From: Noviluteimonas gilva | Lineage (GTDB): Bacteria > Pseudomonadota > Gammaproteobacteria > Xanthomonadales > Xanthomonadaceae | Reading direction: 5' to 3' | Length of the DNA stretch: 64,000 nucleotides | NCBI RefSeq assembly: GCF_009740395.1 | Contig: NZ_WOXT01000001.1 | Coordinates: forward strand, 988,464 to 1,052,463 | Shown here: piece after piece, positions 32,266-40,398 of the stretch | How positions within the stretch are numbered: the first letter of the stretch is position 1 | How the letters are laid out: each line of letters opens with the position of its first letter | Translations under genes and position numbers: made by a program | The notes under the pieces: generated by a model | Told to the model about the DNA's origin: nothing | Seen by the model: only the letters and a program-made list of their open reading frames with translations | Database searches by the model: none

Positions 32266-32838
32266 CTACTTCCCCAGCCCGATCTGCTTCATCAACTCAC
32301 CGTTGTCCAGGAACAAATACTCCTCGGACATCGCCCCCGCCTTGTTCCAATGCCCGATCGTGGCCATCGGAATGCGGAAGGCCTTGCCCGTCGGTTGCAC
32401 CGTCGAGCCGTCGGGTAGCGTCATCGGTTTGGAGAACGTGCCTTCGACCCTCGCGGTCACGACGGTCCACTCGGCGTCGTTCGTGCCGAAGCGGACCGGG
32501 TGTTCAGTCACTCGTGCGTCGGGGGCGAAGGTGAACATCCATTGCACGTCCTGGAGGTGCTTCTCCAATCCTTTCGTCGAATGACCGTCGGGCCAATACG
32601 CGACGACGTCCTGCGCGTGCGACTTGTGCATGTCCTGCCATTGCTGCCTGGAGTAGACGCGGAAGTCGAGATCGTCGGCGGTGGCCAGGTTGCGCGCGAG
32701 TTCGGGCGGCATGCCGGGGACCTTCGGCGCGGGCTGGCCGGCGCGCGTGGCGGGCCATGCGTTGCCAGGCTCTGCAGCGTGGGCGCTCGCAATCGCGACG
32801 AGAAATGCGGCGGAGAGGAGAAGGGGCATGGGCTTCAT
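32266..32838 (-). CDS. Secreted SnoaL-like / ester cyclase family protein
   Basis: A 190-residue protein with a signal peptide (LLLSAAFLVAIASAHA) and a cone-shaped SnoaL-like alpha+beta domain (about 55-185): QDVVAYWPDGHSTKGLEKHL, EGTFSKPMTLPDGSTVQPTGKAFRIPMATIGHWNKAGAMSEE split over the typical strands, with HW and E residues near the pocket. Such proteins range from isomerases to proteins with no known activity. The export signal makes a periplasmic location likely. Confidence 0.8.
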   Translation of the reverse strand: MKPMPLLLSAAFLVAIASAHAAEPGNAWPATRAGQPAPKVPGMPPELARNLATADDLDFRVYSRQQWQDMHKSHAQDVVAYWPDGHSTKGLEKHLQDVQWMFTFAPDARVTEHPVRFGTNDAEWTVVTARVEGTFSKPMTLPDGSTVQPTGKAFRIPMATIGHWNKAGAMSEEYLFLDNGELMKQIGLGK

Positions 32839-32943
32839 CGGGGAGTCTCGGGGGGAATCGCGAGACGCACGCTACGCCGATCTTTGGTGCGTGCCCGGAA
32901 ACAGTGCGGCGCCTGCGCGGCGACGGCGCTAGACTCCGATCCC

Positions 32944-33354
32944 ATGGCGAAAACCGTCCCTACCGAAGCGAGCGTCGAGGCCTACATGGCCGCGCTTCCC
33001 GACGCCGAGCGTCGCGCCGATTGCGCGGCGTTGGTTGCGATGATGGAACGCGCGACGGGGCATCCCGCACGCATGTGGGGCCCGGGCATCGTCGGGTTCG
33101 ATCGCTACGCCTACAAGTACGACAGCGGGCATTCCGGCGAGTCATGCGTCGTGGGTTTCTCATCGCGCAAGCCGGATCTGAGCATCTACCTGGTCCCGGC
33201 CGCACCCGGGCAGGACGCGCTGCTCGCGAAGCTCGGCAAGCACAAGATGGGCAAGTCGTGTTTGTCGGTGCGGCGGTTGGCGGATGTCGATCTCGACGTT
33301 TTGCAACAACTCGTCGCCGACTCGGTGACCGAAACCCGGAAACGCCACGCATGA
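32944..33354 (+). CDS. DUF1801 domain protein
   Basis: A 136-residue protein of the DUF1801 (YdhG-like) family: SVEAYMAALPDAERRADCAAL, WGPGIVGFDRYAYKYDSG, and C-terminal LGKHKMGKSCLSVRRLADVDLDVLQQL. The fold is related to frataxin-like/iron-carrying proteins in annotations, but biochemical function is unproven. The stop overlaps the start of the next gene (ATGA). Confidence 0.87.
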   Translation: MAKTVPTEASVEAYMAALPDAERRADCAALVAMMERATGHPARMWGPGIVGFDRYAYKYDSGHSGESCVVGFSSRKPDLSIYLVPAAPGQDALLAKLGKHKMGKSCLSVRRLADVDLDVLQQLVADSVTETRKRHA

Positions 33355-33677
33355 GCGCCATCGAAGATCGTTACGCAGGCAGGCCGTTCCTTCGTTTGTT
33401 GGAGTGTCTTGCACTCGATGCCATCGGGGCGCTCGACGACGAGCAGCGTGCAGCGCTTGAGGAGATGGCGCCGAAGCTCGGGGAGTCGCTGAACTTCGAC
33501 GGCACGTGGCAGCAGATCGTCGCCGCGCAGATGAACTGGGGCGAGGGGATCGAGGAGGCGATTCGCGAAGTCTGGGATCGCAATCGTGAAACTGCGAAGG
33601 AACAGGGCATTGAGCTCACGACCGACGAGTTTGCGATGTTGTTTGCGGATGCAAATAGCGCTGAAGGCGAGGCGTAG
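33351..33677 (+). CDS. Hypothetical acidic protein coupled to DUF1801 gene
   Basis: A 108-residue acidic helical protein (MSAIEDRYAGRPFLRLLECL, ELTTDEFAMLFADANS). Start ATG overlaps the DUF1801 stop. No domain recognised. The LGESLNFDGTWQQIVAAQMNW segment suggests a small globular helical fold. Coupling suggests a shared process with the DUF1801 protein. Confidence 0.75.
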   Translation: MSAIEDRYAGRPFLRLLECLALDAIGALDDEQRAALEEMAPKLGESLNFDGTWQQIVAAQMNWGEGIEEAIREVWDRNRETAKEQGIELTTDEFAMLFADANSAEGEA

Positions 33678-33808
33678 GGATTGCTGATAGCGGTTCGATC
33701 TTGCGTCGAAGGCGAATCCGCTGCGAATGCGAGATTGCCGAGGAGTTCTGATTCGCAGGTGTCCTTGTTTCGATAGCGTCCATGGGTCCCCAAGCCTTGG
33801 AGCGTCGA

Positions 33809-34648
33809 ATGAAACAGGAATTGATCGCCACGTTGCATCGCTCGTTCGAAGGCGCGGTTCATGTGGAAGATGGCGTCGAATTCTGGCTGGCGCGCGAGTT
33901 GCAGGTCCTCCTCGGCTACGGAACCTGGCAGCGCTTCGAGGGCGTCGTCGCGGAGGCGCAGATTGCGTGCGAGCGCGCTGGCGGTTGCGTCGAGGACCAT
34001 TTTAGCGGCGCCGCTAAAATGGTCGGCCTGGGCAGCGGTGCACGGCGTAGCGTCAAGGACATCGCCCTCACGCGCTACGCCTGCTACCTCATCGCGCAGA
34101 ACGGCGACCCGCGAAAGCCCGAGATCGCCTTCGCGATGAACTACTTCGCGGTGCAGACGCGCAAGCAGGAGCTCGTTGAGAAGCGCATCGCGGAATTCGA
34201 GCGCGTGCAGGCGCGCGGCAAGTTGTCGAACTCGCAGAAGGCGCTCTCGAGCGTGCTGTTCGAACGTGGAATCGATGCCGCGGGGTTCAGCCGCATCGTC
34301 AGTCGTGGTGACGAAGCCTTGTTCGGCGGCCTCGATACACAGGGCATGAAGGACAAGCTCGGCGTGCCTGAGCACCGCCCGCTCGCCGACTTCCTGCCGA
34401 CGATCACCATCAAGGCGAAGGACTTCGCCAACGAAGTAACGCACATGCAGGTGAAGCAGCAGGACCTGCACGCCGAACCCGCGATCACCTCCGAACACGT
34501 GCGCAACAACGCCGACGTGCGCAAGATCCTGACGGACCGCAACATTCACCCGGAAGCGTTGCCTCCTGCCGAGGATGTGCGGCGCGTCCAGCGGCGCCTG
34601 AAGGCCGAGGAAAAGAAGCTGCCTCGCACCGCAAAGGCGACGACATAG
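33809..34648 (+). CDS. dinD: DNA-damage-inducible protein D (DinD)
   Basis: A 279-residue protein matching the DinD family along its length: EFWLARELQVLLGYGTWQRF, DHFSGAAKMV, GLGSGARRSVKDIALTRYACYL, QNGDPRKPEIAFAMNYFAVQTRKQEL. E. coli DinD is SOS-regulated and inhibits RecA-driven strand exchange in vitro. Codons 63-72 (D-H-F-S-G-A-A-K-M-V) form a perfect 30-bp palindrome (33995-34024), and a sister palindrome sits 11 bases after the stop. No recognisable LexA box was found in the 131-base upstream gap. Start ATG at 33809 is preferred; an in-frame ATG at 33782 would add nine residues. Confidence 0.9.
   Translation: MKQELIATLHRSFEGAVHVEDGVEFWLARELQVLLGYGTWQRFEGVVAEAQIACERAGGCVEDHFSGAAKMVGLGSGARRSVKDIALTRYACYLIAQNGDPRKPEIAFAMNYFAVQTRKQELVEKRIAEFERVQARGKLSNSQKALSSVLFERGIDAAGFSRIVSRGDEALFGGLDTQGMKDKLGVPEHRPLADFLPTITIKAKDFANEVTHMQVKQQDLHAEPAITSEHVRNNADVRKILTDRNIHPEALPPAEDVRRVQRRLKAEEKKLPRTAKATT
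33995..34024. repeat. Perfect 30-bp palindrome inside dinD
   Basis: Half-site GACCATTTTAGCGGC is followed directly by its exact reverse complement, with no spacer. It is in frame with the gene and encodes exactly ten conserved DinD residues (DHFSGAAKMV). Confidence 0.95.
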
Positions 34649-34659
34649 CCGACCAGCCC

Positions 34660-34689
34660 GATCATTTTACCGACGCCGGTAAAATGATC
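34660..34689. repeat. Near-perfect 30-bp palindrome after dinD
   Basis: Half-site GATCATTTTACCGAC and its reverse complement with one mismatch. It has the same architecture as the palindrome inside dinD and, read in its own frame, would spell D-H-F-T-D-A-G-K-M-I. It begins 11 bases after the dinD stop and could act as a terminator or operator before the CPBP gene. Confidence 0.92.
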
Positions 34690-34714
34690 CGGACCGCGCT
34701 GAGGAGGACGTCCG

Positions 34715-35443
34715 ATGCCGACAAGCTTCGACCTGTTGTACGTCGCCTTGTTCGCCGTCGGGTTCCCCCTGTACGACGCCCTGTTCGGCTGGCCCGCCTA
34801 TGCGCGCCGCGCGCAGGCCGATCCAGCGCTTGCACGCACATGGTTGTGGTCGACCAGCATGGTCCAGGCGTGGTGCTTCGTCGGGCTCGGTGTCGGCTAT
34901 TGGCTCTACGCGGGGCGCCCGTGGTCGGCGTTGAAGCTCACGCTGCCCGAAGGCTGGCGTCTCGCCGTGGCCCTCGCGCTCATCGCGGCGTACTCGGCCT
35001 ATCAGCTCTACTCGATCGCACAGCTCCGGCGCGACCCCGCGCTGCGCGAATCCGTTCGCCCGCAAGTCGCCGCGGTGGCGGACGTCGTGCCGCACACGCG
35101 CTCCGAAGTATCGAAGTTCACCGCCGTCTCCTTCACCGCAGGCGTCTGCGAAGAGTTCCTCTATCGCGGTTACTTCCTGTGGGCGCTGGCGCCCTGGCTC
35201 GGGTGGTGGGGTGCGGCGGCGTTGTCGACGGTGTGCTTCGCGCTCGGACATGCCTACCAGGGGTGGATGGGTGTCCTGCGCACGGGGATCGTCGGTGCCC
35301 TCTACGCGCTCACCGTGTGGCTGCTCGATTCGCTGTGGCCGGCGATCGTGTTGCACGTGCTGGTCGATGTGTTCGGCGGGTTCATGGCGTGGCTCGTGTT
35401 GCGCGACGACCCGCCCGCGCCCGCACTGCACAACGGACGCTAG
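34715..35443 (+). CDS. CPBP (CAAX-type) intramembrane glutamic protease
   Basis: A 242-residue integral membrane protein with about six to seven helices. CPBP motifs are E146-E147 in EEFLYRG, H in GHAYQGW and the late HVLVDVFGGF with His and Asp. CPBP proteins are related to eukaryotic Rce1 and can cleave within or near the membrane; many bacterial ones have unknown substrates. It sits 26 bases beyond the palindrome and 33 bases before the hydrolase gene. Confidence 0.9.
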   Translation: MPTSFDLLYVALFAVGFPLYDALFGWPAYARRAQADPALARTWLWSTSMVQAWCFVGLGVGYWLYAGRPWSALKLTLPEGWRLAVALALIAAYSAYQLYSIAQLRRDPALRESVRPQVAAVADVVPHTRSEVSKFTAVSFTAGVCEEFLYRGYFLWALAPWLGWWGAAALSTVCFALGHAYQGWMGVLRTGIVGALYALTVWLLDSLWPAIVLHVLVDVFGGFMAWLVLRDDPPAPALHNGR

Positions 35444-35476
35444 ACTCGGCCGCACGCCCTTGCCGCGGAGACCCCC

Positions 35477-36508
35477 ATGCTTCGGTTCCTGGTCGCGCTG
35501 TCGTTCGGTCTGCTGTTCGCGTCCCCGGTCTTCGCATCGGAGCCCACGCTCCGCGACTACCACGCCAACGCCAACCACCCCGACGCCTGGCAAGGCGGCG
35601 TGCGCATGATCCCGATCCACACCCCCGCGGGCGACTTCCGCGTGTGGACCAGGCGCGTCGGCAACAACCCGCGCATCAAGGTGTTGCTGTTGCACGGCGG
35701 GCCGGGCGCGACGCACGAACCGTTCGAAGTGTTCGACAGTTTCCTGCCGGCCGATGGCGTGGAGTACTACTACTACGACCAGCTCGGCTCCTACTACAGC
35801 GACCAGCCCGACGATCCGAAGCTGCTCAACATCGATCGCTTCGTCGACGAAGTGGAGCAGGTGCGGGTGGCTCTCGGCCTGGACAAGGACAACTTCTACC
35901 TGCTCGGGCATTCGTGGGGCGGGATGCTCGCGATCGAATACGCGCTCAAGCACCAGGACCATCTGAAGGGCCTGATCATCTCGAACATGGTGTCGAGCAT
36001 CCCCGCGTACAACAAATACGCGAACGATGTGTTGATGCCGGAGCTCGGCGCGGCGAATCTCGCGGAGTTGCGCAAGCTCGACGCGGCGAAGGATTACGCG
36101 AATCCGCGCTTCGAGGAATTGCTCGTGCCGCATTACGAACACCACGTGCTGCGTCGCCCGATGGCCGAATGGCCGGAGCCGGTCGTGCGTGGTTTCGTGC
36201 GCCACCTCAACAAGAAGGTCTACGTGCCGATGCAGGGCCCGAGCGAATTGGGCGCGAGCGGCATCCTCGTCGATTGGGACCGCACCGAAGACCTGAAGAA
36301 CATCACCGTGCCCACGCTCGTCATCGGCGCGCGTTACGACACGATGGACCCGAAGTACATGGAGATGATGAGCAAGCGCCTGCCGCGCGGCGAGTATCTG
36401 TATCTGCCCAATGGCAGTCATTGCAGCTACTACGACGACCAGGACGCCTACTTCGCCGGGTTGCTGAAGTTCCTGCATACGACCGACGATGCGAAGCAAG
36501 GTGGGTAA
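35477..36508 (+). CDS. Secreted proline iminopeptidase-family alpha/beta hydrolase
   Basis: A 343-residue S33-family hydrolase with a signal peptide (LVALSFGLLFASPVFA). The oxyanion motif HGGPGATHE and the nucleophile elbow GHSWGG (Ser146) are classic for proline iminopeptidases; the acid is probably D in YDTMDPKY and the base H in NGSHCSYY. It removes N-terminal proline from peptides or hydrolyses related amides in the periplasm. It overlaps the L,D-transpeptidase gene by 20 bases. Confidence 0.9.
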   Translation: MLRFLVALSFGLLFASPVFASEPTLRDYHANANHPDAWQGGVRMIPIHTPAGDFRVWTRRVGNNPRIKVLLLHGGPGATHEPFEVFDSFLPADGVEYYYYDQLGSYYSDQPDDPKLLNIDRFVDEVEQVRVALGLDKDNFYLLGHSWGGMLAIEYALKHQDHLKGLIISNMVSSIPAYNKYANDVLMPELGAANLAELRKLDAAKDYANPRFEELLVPHYEHHVLRRPMAEWPEPVVRGFVRHLNKKVYVPMQGPSELGASGILVDWDRTEDLKNITVPTLVIGARYDTMDPKYMEMMSKRLPRGEYLYLPNGSHCSYYDDQDAYFAGLLKFLHTTDDAKQGG

Positions 36509-37004
36509 GCGCGTGCGTTTCCTTCTGCTGGCCGTCGCAGTGCTGTGCATCGGCGCCGCGCAGGCCAAGGCCACGTACGCGGACAAGATCCTCGTCGACA
36601 AGTCGGAGCGTCGCCTCTGGGTGATCGTCGATGGCAAGACCGTGGCGACGTACCGCATCGGCCTGGGCCTGTCGCCCGCCGGCCACAAGCAGCGCGAAGG
36701 CGACAAGAAAACACCGGAAGGGCACTACGTCCTCGACTACAAGAACGCGACCAGCGCCTTCTACCGCTCGATCCACATTTCGTATCCGAACGCCGAGGAC
36801 CGCGCGCGTGCGAAACGCCAGGGCGTCCCGCCCGGCGGCGCGATCATGATCCACGGCGAAGCGAACGACCCGCGAATCCGCGCGGCCGTGGCCGCTTACC
36901 CGTCGCGCGACTGGACCGACGGCTGCATCTCCCTGTCGAACGCGGACATGCTGGCGCTCTGGAATCAAGTGCGGGTTCCGATTCCGGTCGAGATCCGGCC
37001 CTGA
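36489..37004 (+). CDS. L,D-transpeptidase (YkuD/ErfK-like) family protein
   Basis: A 171-residue exported protein with a signal sequence (FLLLAVAVLCIGAAQA) and a YkuD domain. The active-site motif is HGE...SRDWTDGCISLSN with catalytic C146, preceded by IMIHG; SERRLWVIVDGKTVATYRIGLG forms the first strands. It cross-links peptidoglycan or attaches lipoproteins. Start at 36489 overlaps the hydrolase; a GTG at 36510 preceded by AAGGTGGG is an alternative start that would shorten the signal peptide. Confidence 0.9.
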   Translation: MRSKVGKRVRFLLLAVAVLCIGAAQAKATYADKILVDKSERRLWVIVDGKTVATYRIGLGLSPAGHKQREGDKKTPEGHYVLDYKNATSAFYRSIHISYPNAEDRARAKRQGVPPGGAIMIHGEANDPRIRAAVAAYPSRDWTDGCISLSNADMLALWNQVRVPIPVEIRP

Positions 37005-37064
37005 GCTTGTCTTAGAATTCGCGGGTCCGGCGGCGTTCGCCGGCATTCGCATCAGGGGAAATCC

Positions 37065-38123
37065 ATGCCGTTCCGTCGCACCCTCGTGGTGGCGTTGCTT
37101 TGCGCGCTGCCCATGCTGTCCGCTGCCGCCGCAGAAGAAGCCGCCAAGGCGCCCGAGACGATCAAGTGGATCCTGCCGTGGAAGGACGGCGTGTCGCTGA
37201 CTTACGCGGTGGAGTCCACCAGCAACGACGGCACGACCGACACGCCCCAAAGCACGCGAATGACGGGCACCGATGTCGTGCGGATCACCGAATCCTCGCC
37301 GGAAGGCTTCTTGCAGACGTGGACCTCCTCGGGCGGCAAGTTCGAGATCCAGGCGAGCAACCAGGTCGCCCAGGCGCAGATGCAAGCCTTCGCCGATGCG
37401 CTCAAGGACCTGCCGGTCGCGGCCCAGCTGGATGCCGCCGGCAACTTCATGAAGCTGCGCAACATGGACGTCATCGTGCCGCGCTTCCAGTCCGCGCTCC
37501 GCCCGTTGTTCAAGAACATGCTCGACGCCGAGCTGGCGAAGATCACCGATGAGAAGGCGCGCGCGAAGAAGCAAGCCGAGGCGATGCCGCTCCTCGATCG
37601 CATCACGGACACCATCACCTCGCCGGCAATGATCGAGGGACTCATCGCGGGCAACATCTCCTGGTACAACGGATTCGTTGGCATCGACGTGGAGCCCGAC
37701 GCCGAATACGGCCTGGACGTCGAGCTGCCGAACGCGGCCGGCGGGCCGCCGATTCCTGCGCGCCTGACGTATTCGCTGTCGGTCTCCCCGGACGACCCGG
37801 ACGACCTGTATGTCGTCTTCCTCCAGGCGGCCGATTCGGAAAAGGCGCAGGACGCGTTGCGGGAAAGCGCGAATCGCCTCGTCGACGGCAAAATCTCGAA
37901 GGAAGCGCTGGCGGAAGTCGATGTCGGCATCAAGGACGAGGGCCTGTTCGTGGTCCATCGCCCCACCGGTGTGGTGGAAATGTTCGAAACCACGCGCACG
38001 ACGACCGTGCACGGCAAGGAAAAGACCCAGCGCACCCGCATGCGCCTGCTCGACGGCGACCACGACCACGTGTGGAAGGACGAAGACACCGACGCTCCGC
38101 AGGCCGCGTCGAAGGACGCCTGA
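37065..38123 (+). CDS. Exported hypothetical protein
   Basis: A 352-residue protein with a signal peptide (TLVVALLCALPMLSAAAA), a largely beta-strand and helical body (LTYAVESTSNDG, VDVGIKDEGLFVVHRPTGVVEMFETTR) and an acidic C-terminus. No recognised domain. TKIKWILPWKDG-like opening after the signal suggests a lipoprotein-type or periplasmic binding fold, but nothing firm. It is 61 bases after the L,D-transpeptidase gene and four bases before the cold-shock/DUF1294 gene. Confidence 0.72.
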   Translation: MPFRRTLVVALLCALPMLSAAAAEEAAKAPETIKWILPWKDGVSLTYAVESTSNDGTTDTPQSTRMTGTDVVRITESSPEGFLQTWTSSGGKFEIQASNQVAQAQMQAFADALKDLPVAAQLDAAGNFMKLRNMDVIVPRFQSALRPLFKNMLDAELAKITDEKARAKKQAEAMPLLDRITDTITSPAMIEGLIAGNISWYNGFVGIDVEPDAEYGLDVELPNAAGGPPIPARLTYSLSVSPDDPDDLYVVFLQAADSEKAQDALRESANRLVDGKISKEALAEVDVGIKDEGLFVVHRPTGVVEMFETTRTTTVHGKEKTQRTRMRLLDGDHDHVWKDEDTDAPQAASKDA

Positions 38124-38127
38124 CGCG

Positions 38128-38712
38128 ATGCGCTTCGCCGGTCGGCTCACCGAGTGGCACGACGAAAAGGGCTACGGCTTTGTCGTGCCCAACGGTGGTG
38201 GCGAGCGCGTGTTCGTGCACGTGAAGAAGTTCGAGCGTCTGCGGCGGCGGCCCATCGAGGGTGAGCTGTTGTCGTATGAGGTCGCGCGCGACGACAAGGG
38301 GCGGCTTGCGGCAATGCGTGTGCGCATGGCGGGGCAGACGGCTGCGACGGAGCAAAAGCACGGAGCGCGCCGTATCCCGCACACGCTCCTCGGACTGGTG
38401 GCCATCACAGCGATCGCATTCGCTGCGTGGCGTGGATGGCTACCGAAACCGGCCGTCATCGTCTACGGCTTCATGAGCGTGGTCACGTTCGTTCTCTACT
38501 GGCGCGACAAGGGCGCTGCGCAGGAAAACGCACGACGCACGCCGGAGAGCGAACTCCATTTTGTGTCCCTTGTCGGCGGTTGGCCCGGCGCGCTGCTCGC
38601 GCAGGGGCTGCTGCGACACAAGTCGAAGAAGGCCTCGTTCCAGGCCACGTTCTGGCTGACGGTGATCGCCAACGTTGGCCTGATGACCTGGTGGTTGTCG
38701 TCCAGGGGATAG
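38128..38712 (+). CDS. Cold-shock-domain / DUF1294 fusion membrane protein
   Basis: A 194-residue two-part protein. Residues 1-70 are a cold-shock-type nucleic-acid-binding domain (FAGRLTEWHDEKGYGFVVPN, ERVFVHVKKFERL). The rest is the DUF1294 membrane domain with helices about 83-105, 108-125 and 172-190 and the LVGGWPGALLAQGLLRHKSKK motif. Such CSD-DUF1294 fusions are common in proteobacteria; they may link RNA or ssDNA binding to the inner membrane. Start ATG at 38128. Confidence 0.9.
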   Translation: MRFAGRLTEWHDEKGYGFVVPNGGGERVFVHVKKFERLRRRPIEGELLSYEVARDDKGRLAAMRVRMAGQTAATEQKHGARRIPHTLLGLVAITAIAFAAWRGWLPKPAVIVYGFMSVVTFVLYWRDKGAAQENARRTPESELHFVSLVGGWPGALLAQGLLRHKSKKASFQATFWLTVIANVGLMTWWLSSRG

Positions 38713-38744
38713 ACTCGGCGTCACTCGCCGTCCGGAGATCCCCC

Positions 38745-39278
38745 ATGCGTCACTTCGTGCTGTTGGCACTGCTCGCGCCCTTGGCCGCTTTCGCGCAAGC
38801 CAAGCCCGAAGCGGAAATCCACCTCACGCCCGGCGCGCCGCCTGCGTCACCTGAAGTCGTCGCCGCGCTCGCGGAGAAGGACCAGCAGCTCTTCGATGCC
38901 GCCTTCAACTGCAAGATCGATGTGCTGAAGACGCTCGTCGCCGACGATTTCGAGTTCTTCCACGACAAGGGCGGCCTGACGGCGACCAGCGGGAAGCAGT
39001 TCATCGACAACGTTGCTGACGGCTGCAAGCGCGAGGAAGCCGGCACGAACTTCCATGCGCGGCGCGAGTTGGTCGAGGGCACGATGACGGTGCACCTGAT
39101 CGGCGATTACGGCGCGATGCAGATGGGCACGCATCGGTTCTTTGCGTTGCGCAAAGGGGAGCCGGATCGGCTGACCGAAACCGGCAAGTTCATCGATCTG
39201 TGGAAGAAGGACGGCGACACCTGGAAGCTCGCGCGCGTGATCAGCTACGACCACGTGCTGGCACCGCAGCCGAAGTAA
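38745..39278 (+). CDS. Secreted SnoaL/DUF4440-like protein
   Basis: A 177-residue protein with a signal peptide (FVLLALLAPLAAFAQA) and a SnoaL-like/NTF2-fold domain (about 40-170): QQLFDAAFNCKIDVLKTLVADDFEFFHDKGG, VHLIGDYGAMQMGTHRFF, FIDLWKKDGDTWKLARVISYDH, all within the family pattern. Enzymatic role unknown. Start ATG at 38745. It ends at the stop of the convergent lipoprotein gene. Confidence 0.82.
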   Translation: MRHFVLLALLAPLAAFAQAKPEAEIHLTPGAPPASPEVVAALAEKDQQLFDAAFNCKIDVLKTLVADDFEFFHDKGGLTATSGKQFIDNVADGCKREEAGTNFHARRELVEGTMTVHLIGDYGAMQMGTHRFFALRKGEPDRLTETGKFIDLWKKDGDTWKLARVISYDHVLAPQPK

Positions 39279-39752
39279 TCAGATCCCTTCGGCGCGAAAG
39301 CGTGCCTGCACGTCGATGATGGCGGCCGGCAGTTGTGCTTCCAACAGGGCGAGCAACTCCGCGCTGGCGTCGGTGTCGATCGGTTTGCCGGCAGGCGTGG
39401 CTGCGGTCACGCGCGTGGTCGTGGTGCGGATCGAATCCGAGAGCACCAGCGCCTTGGTCATCACCAGGAACTCGACGCCGCGGTAGTGCAGCGAGTACAG
39501 GTCGAGCATCTGCGCGCGTCCGTCCAGCCGGACACCGGGCGTGTTGACGACGATCTGGCCGATCGCATTCCACGTATCGTTCTTGTCGGCCTGGATGTGG
39601 AATTCGCCGCGCGTGGTGGTGATTGGCGTTGGCGCTGCAGGCGCCGCAACGGCGGGCGTTTGAGGGCTTTGCGGAAACACGCGCACTTGCTGCAGTGGTG
39701 CGCAGGCGGTGAGCGTCAGGACGGAGAGCAGGCAAACGGCGGACTTGTGCAT
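39279..39752 (-). CDS. Lipoprotein, paralogue A
   Basis: A 157-residue lipoprotein with lipobox LTAC (signal VCLLSVLTLTACAP). The mature part begins with a Pro-rich linker and carries ITTTRGEFHIQADKNDTWNAIGQIVVNTPG, LDLYSLHYRGVEFLVMTKAL, TTTTRVTAATPAGKPIDT and LPAAIIDVQARFRAEGI. The same blocks occur in the neighbouring gene at 39855, so the two are tandem paralogues. No known domain recognised. Probable outer-membrane or periplasmic lipoprotein. Confidence 0.8.
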   Translation of the reverse strand: MHKSAVCLLSVLTLTACAPLQQVRVFPQSPQTPAVAAPAAPTPITTTRGEFHIQADKNDTWNAIGQIVVNTPGVRLDGRAQMLDLYSLHYRGVEFLVMTKALVLSDSIRTTTTRVTAATPAGKPIDTDASAELLALLEAQLPAAIIDVQARFRAEGI

Positions 39753-39854
39753 CGGCGCAGGCTCGGCGGGGAGGGCGCGCGATGGTAAGGAGGCACGGCG
39801 GCGTTGCCTCGCGGAAAGCTCTGCATTCGCTGAACACTTGCCGCGTCGCGCGGC

Positions 39855-40370
39855 TCAGGCCTTCTTCTTTTTCTTCTTCGCTTTCGACTTGGACTTGCTC
39901 TTGGCCTTCGCTTTCGCCTCTGCGGCGAAGCGAGCCTGCACGTCGATGATCGCGGCCGGCAGCTTTTCCTGCAGCAGCGCAAGCAAGTCAGCGCTCGCGT
40001 TGGTATCGATCGGTTTGCCATCCGGTGTCGTCGCCGTCACGCGCGTCGTGGTCTTGCGGATCGTCTCGGACAGCAGCATCGCTTTGGTCAGCACGAGAAA
40101 CTCCACGCCGCGATAACGCACGGTGTACATGTCGAGCATCTGCGAGCGTCCTTCGAACTCGGCGCCCGGCGTATTGACGACGATCTGCCCGACCGCGTTC
40201 CAGGTTTCGTTCTTGTCGGCCTCGATGGTGAACTCGCCGCGCGTGGTGGTCGGCGCGACGGGCATTTCGGGCGTAGGCAGCGGCTCCGGCGCAGGCTTCG
40301 GCTTCGTCGCGCAGCCCGCCATGAGCAGCATCGCCGCCACGATCGCCCAACGGTTGCCTTGCACGCGCAT
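39855..40370 (-). CDS. Lipoprotein, paralogue B with basic low-complexity tail
   Basis: A 171-residue lipoprotein with lipobox LMAGC (AIVAAMLLMAGCATKP). It shares TTTRGEF.I.ADKN.TWNA.GQIVVNTPG and the RYRGVEFLVLTKAM blocks with the downstream gene (by-eye identity high). It ends in an unusual Lys/Ser/Ala-rich tail (AKAKAKSKSKSKAKKKKKKA) not present in the paralogue. Start at 40370 is 28 bases from the divergent transglycosylase gene, so they share a short divergent promoter region. Confidence 0.82.
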   Translation of the reverse strand: MRVQGNRWAIVAAMLLMAGCATKPKPAPEPLPTPEMPVAPTTTRGEFTIEADKNETWNAVGQIVVNTPGAEFEGRSQMLDMYTVRYRGVEFLVLTKAMLLSETIRKTTTRVTATTPDGKPIDTNASADLLALLQEKLPAAIIDVQARFAAEAKAKAKSKSKSKAKKKKKKA

Positions 40371-40398
40371 TCGACCTCCGAGGTGTACGCTCCGCCCG

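Noticed and set aside
33678-33808. LexA/SOS box upstream of dinD
   Set aside because: No site resembling CTG-N10-CAG or a xanthomonad LexA site could be identified; an 8-bp CTGCGAAT/ATTCGCAG repeat exists but has a 22-base spacer.
34667-38150. Two long antisense frames opposite CPBP, hydrolase and exported protein genes
   Set aside because: Each opposite several well-supported genes; no initiation signals.
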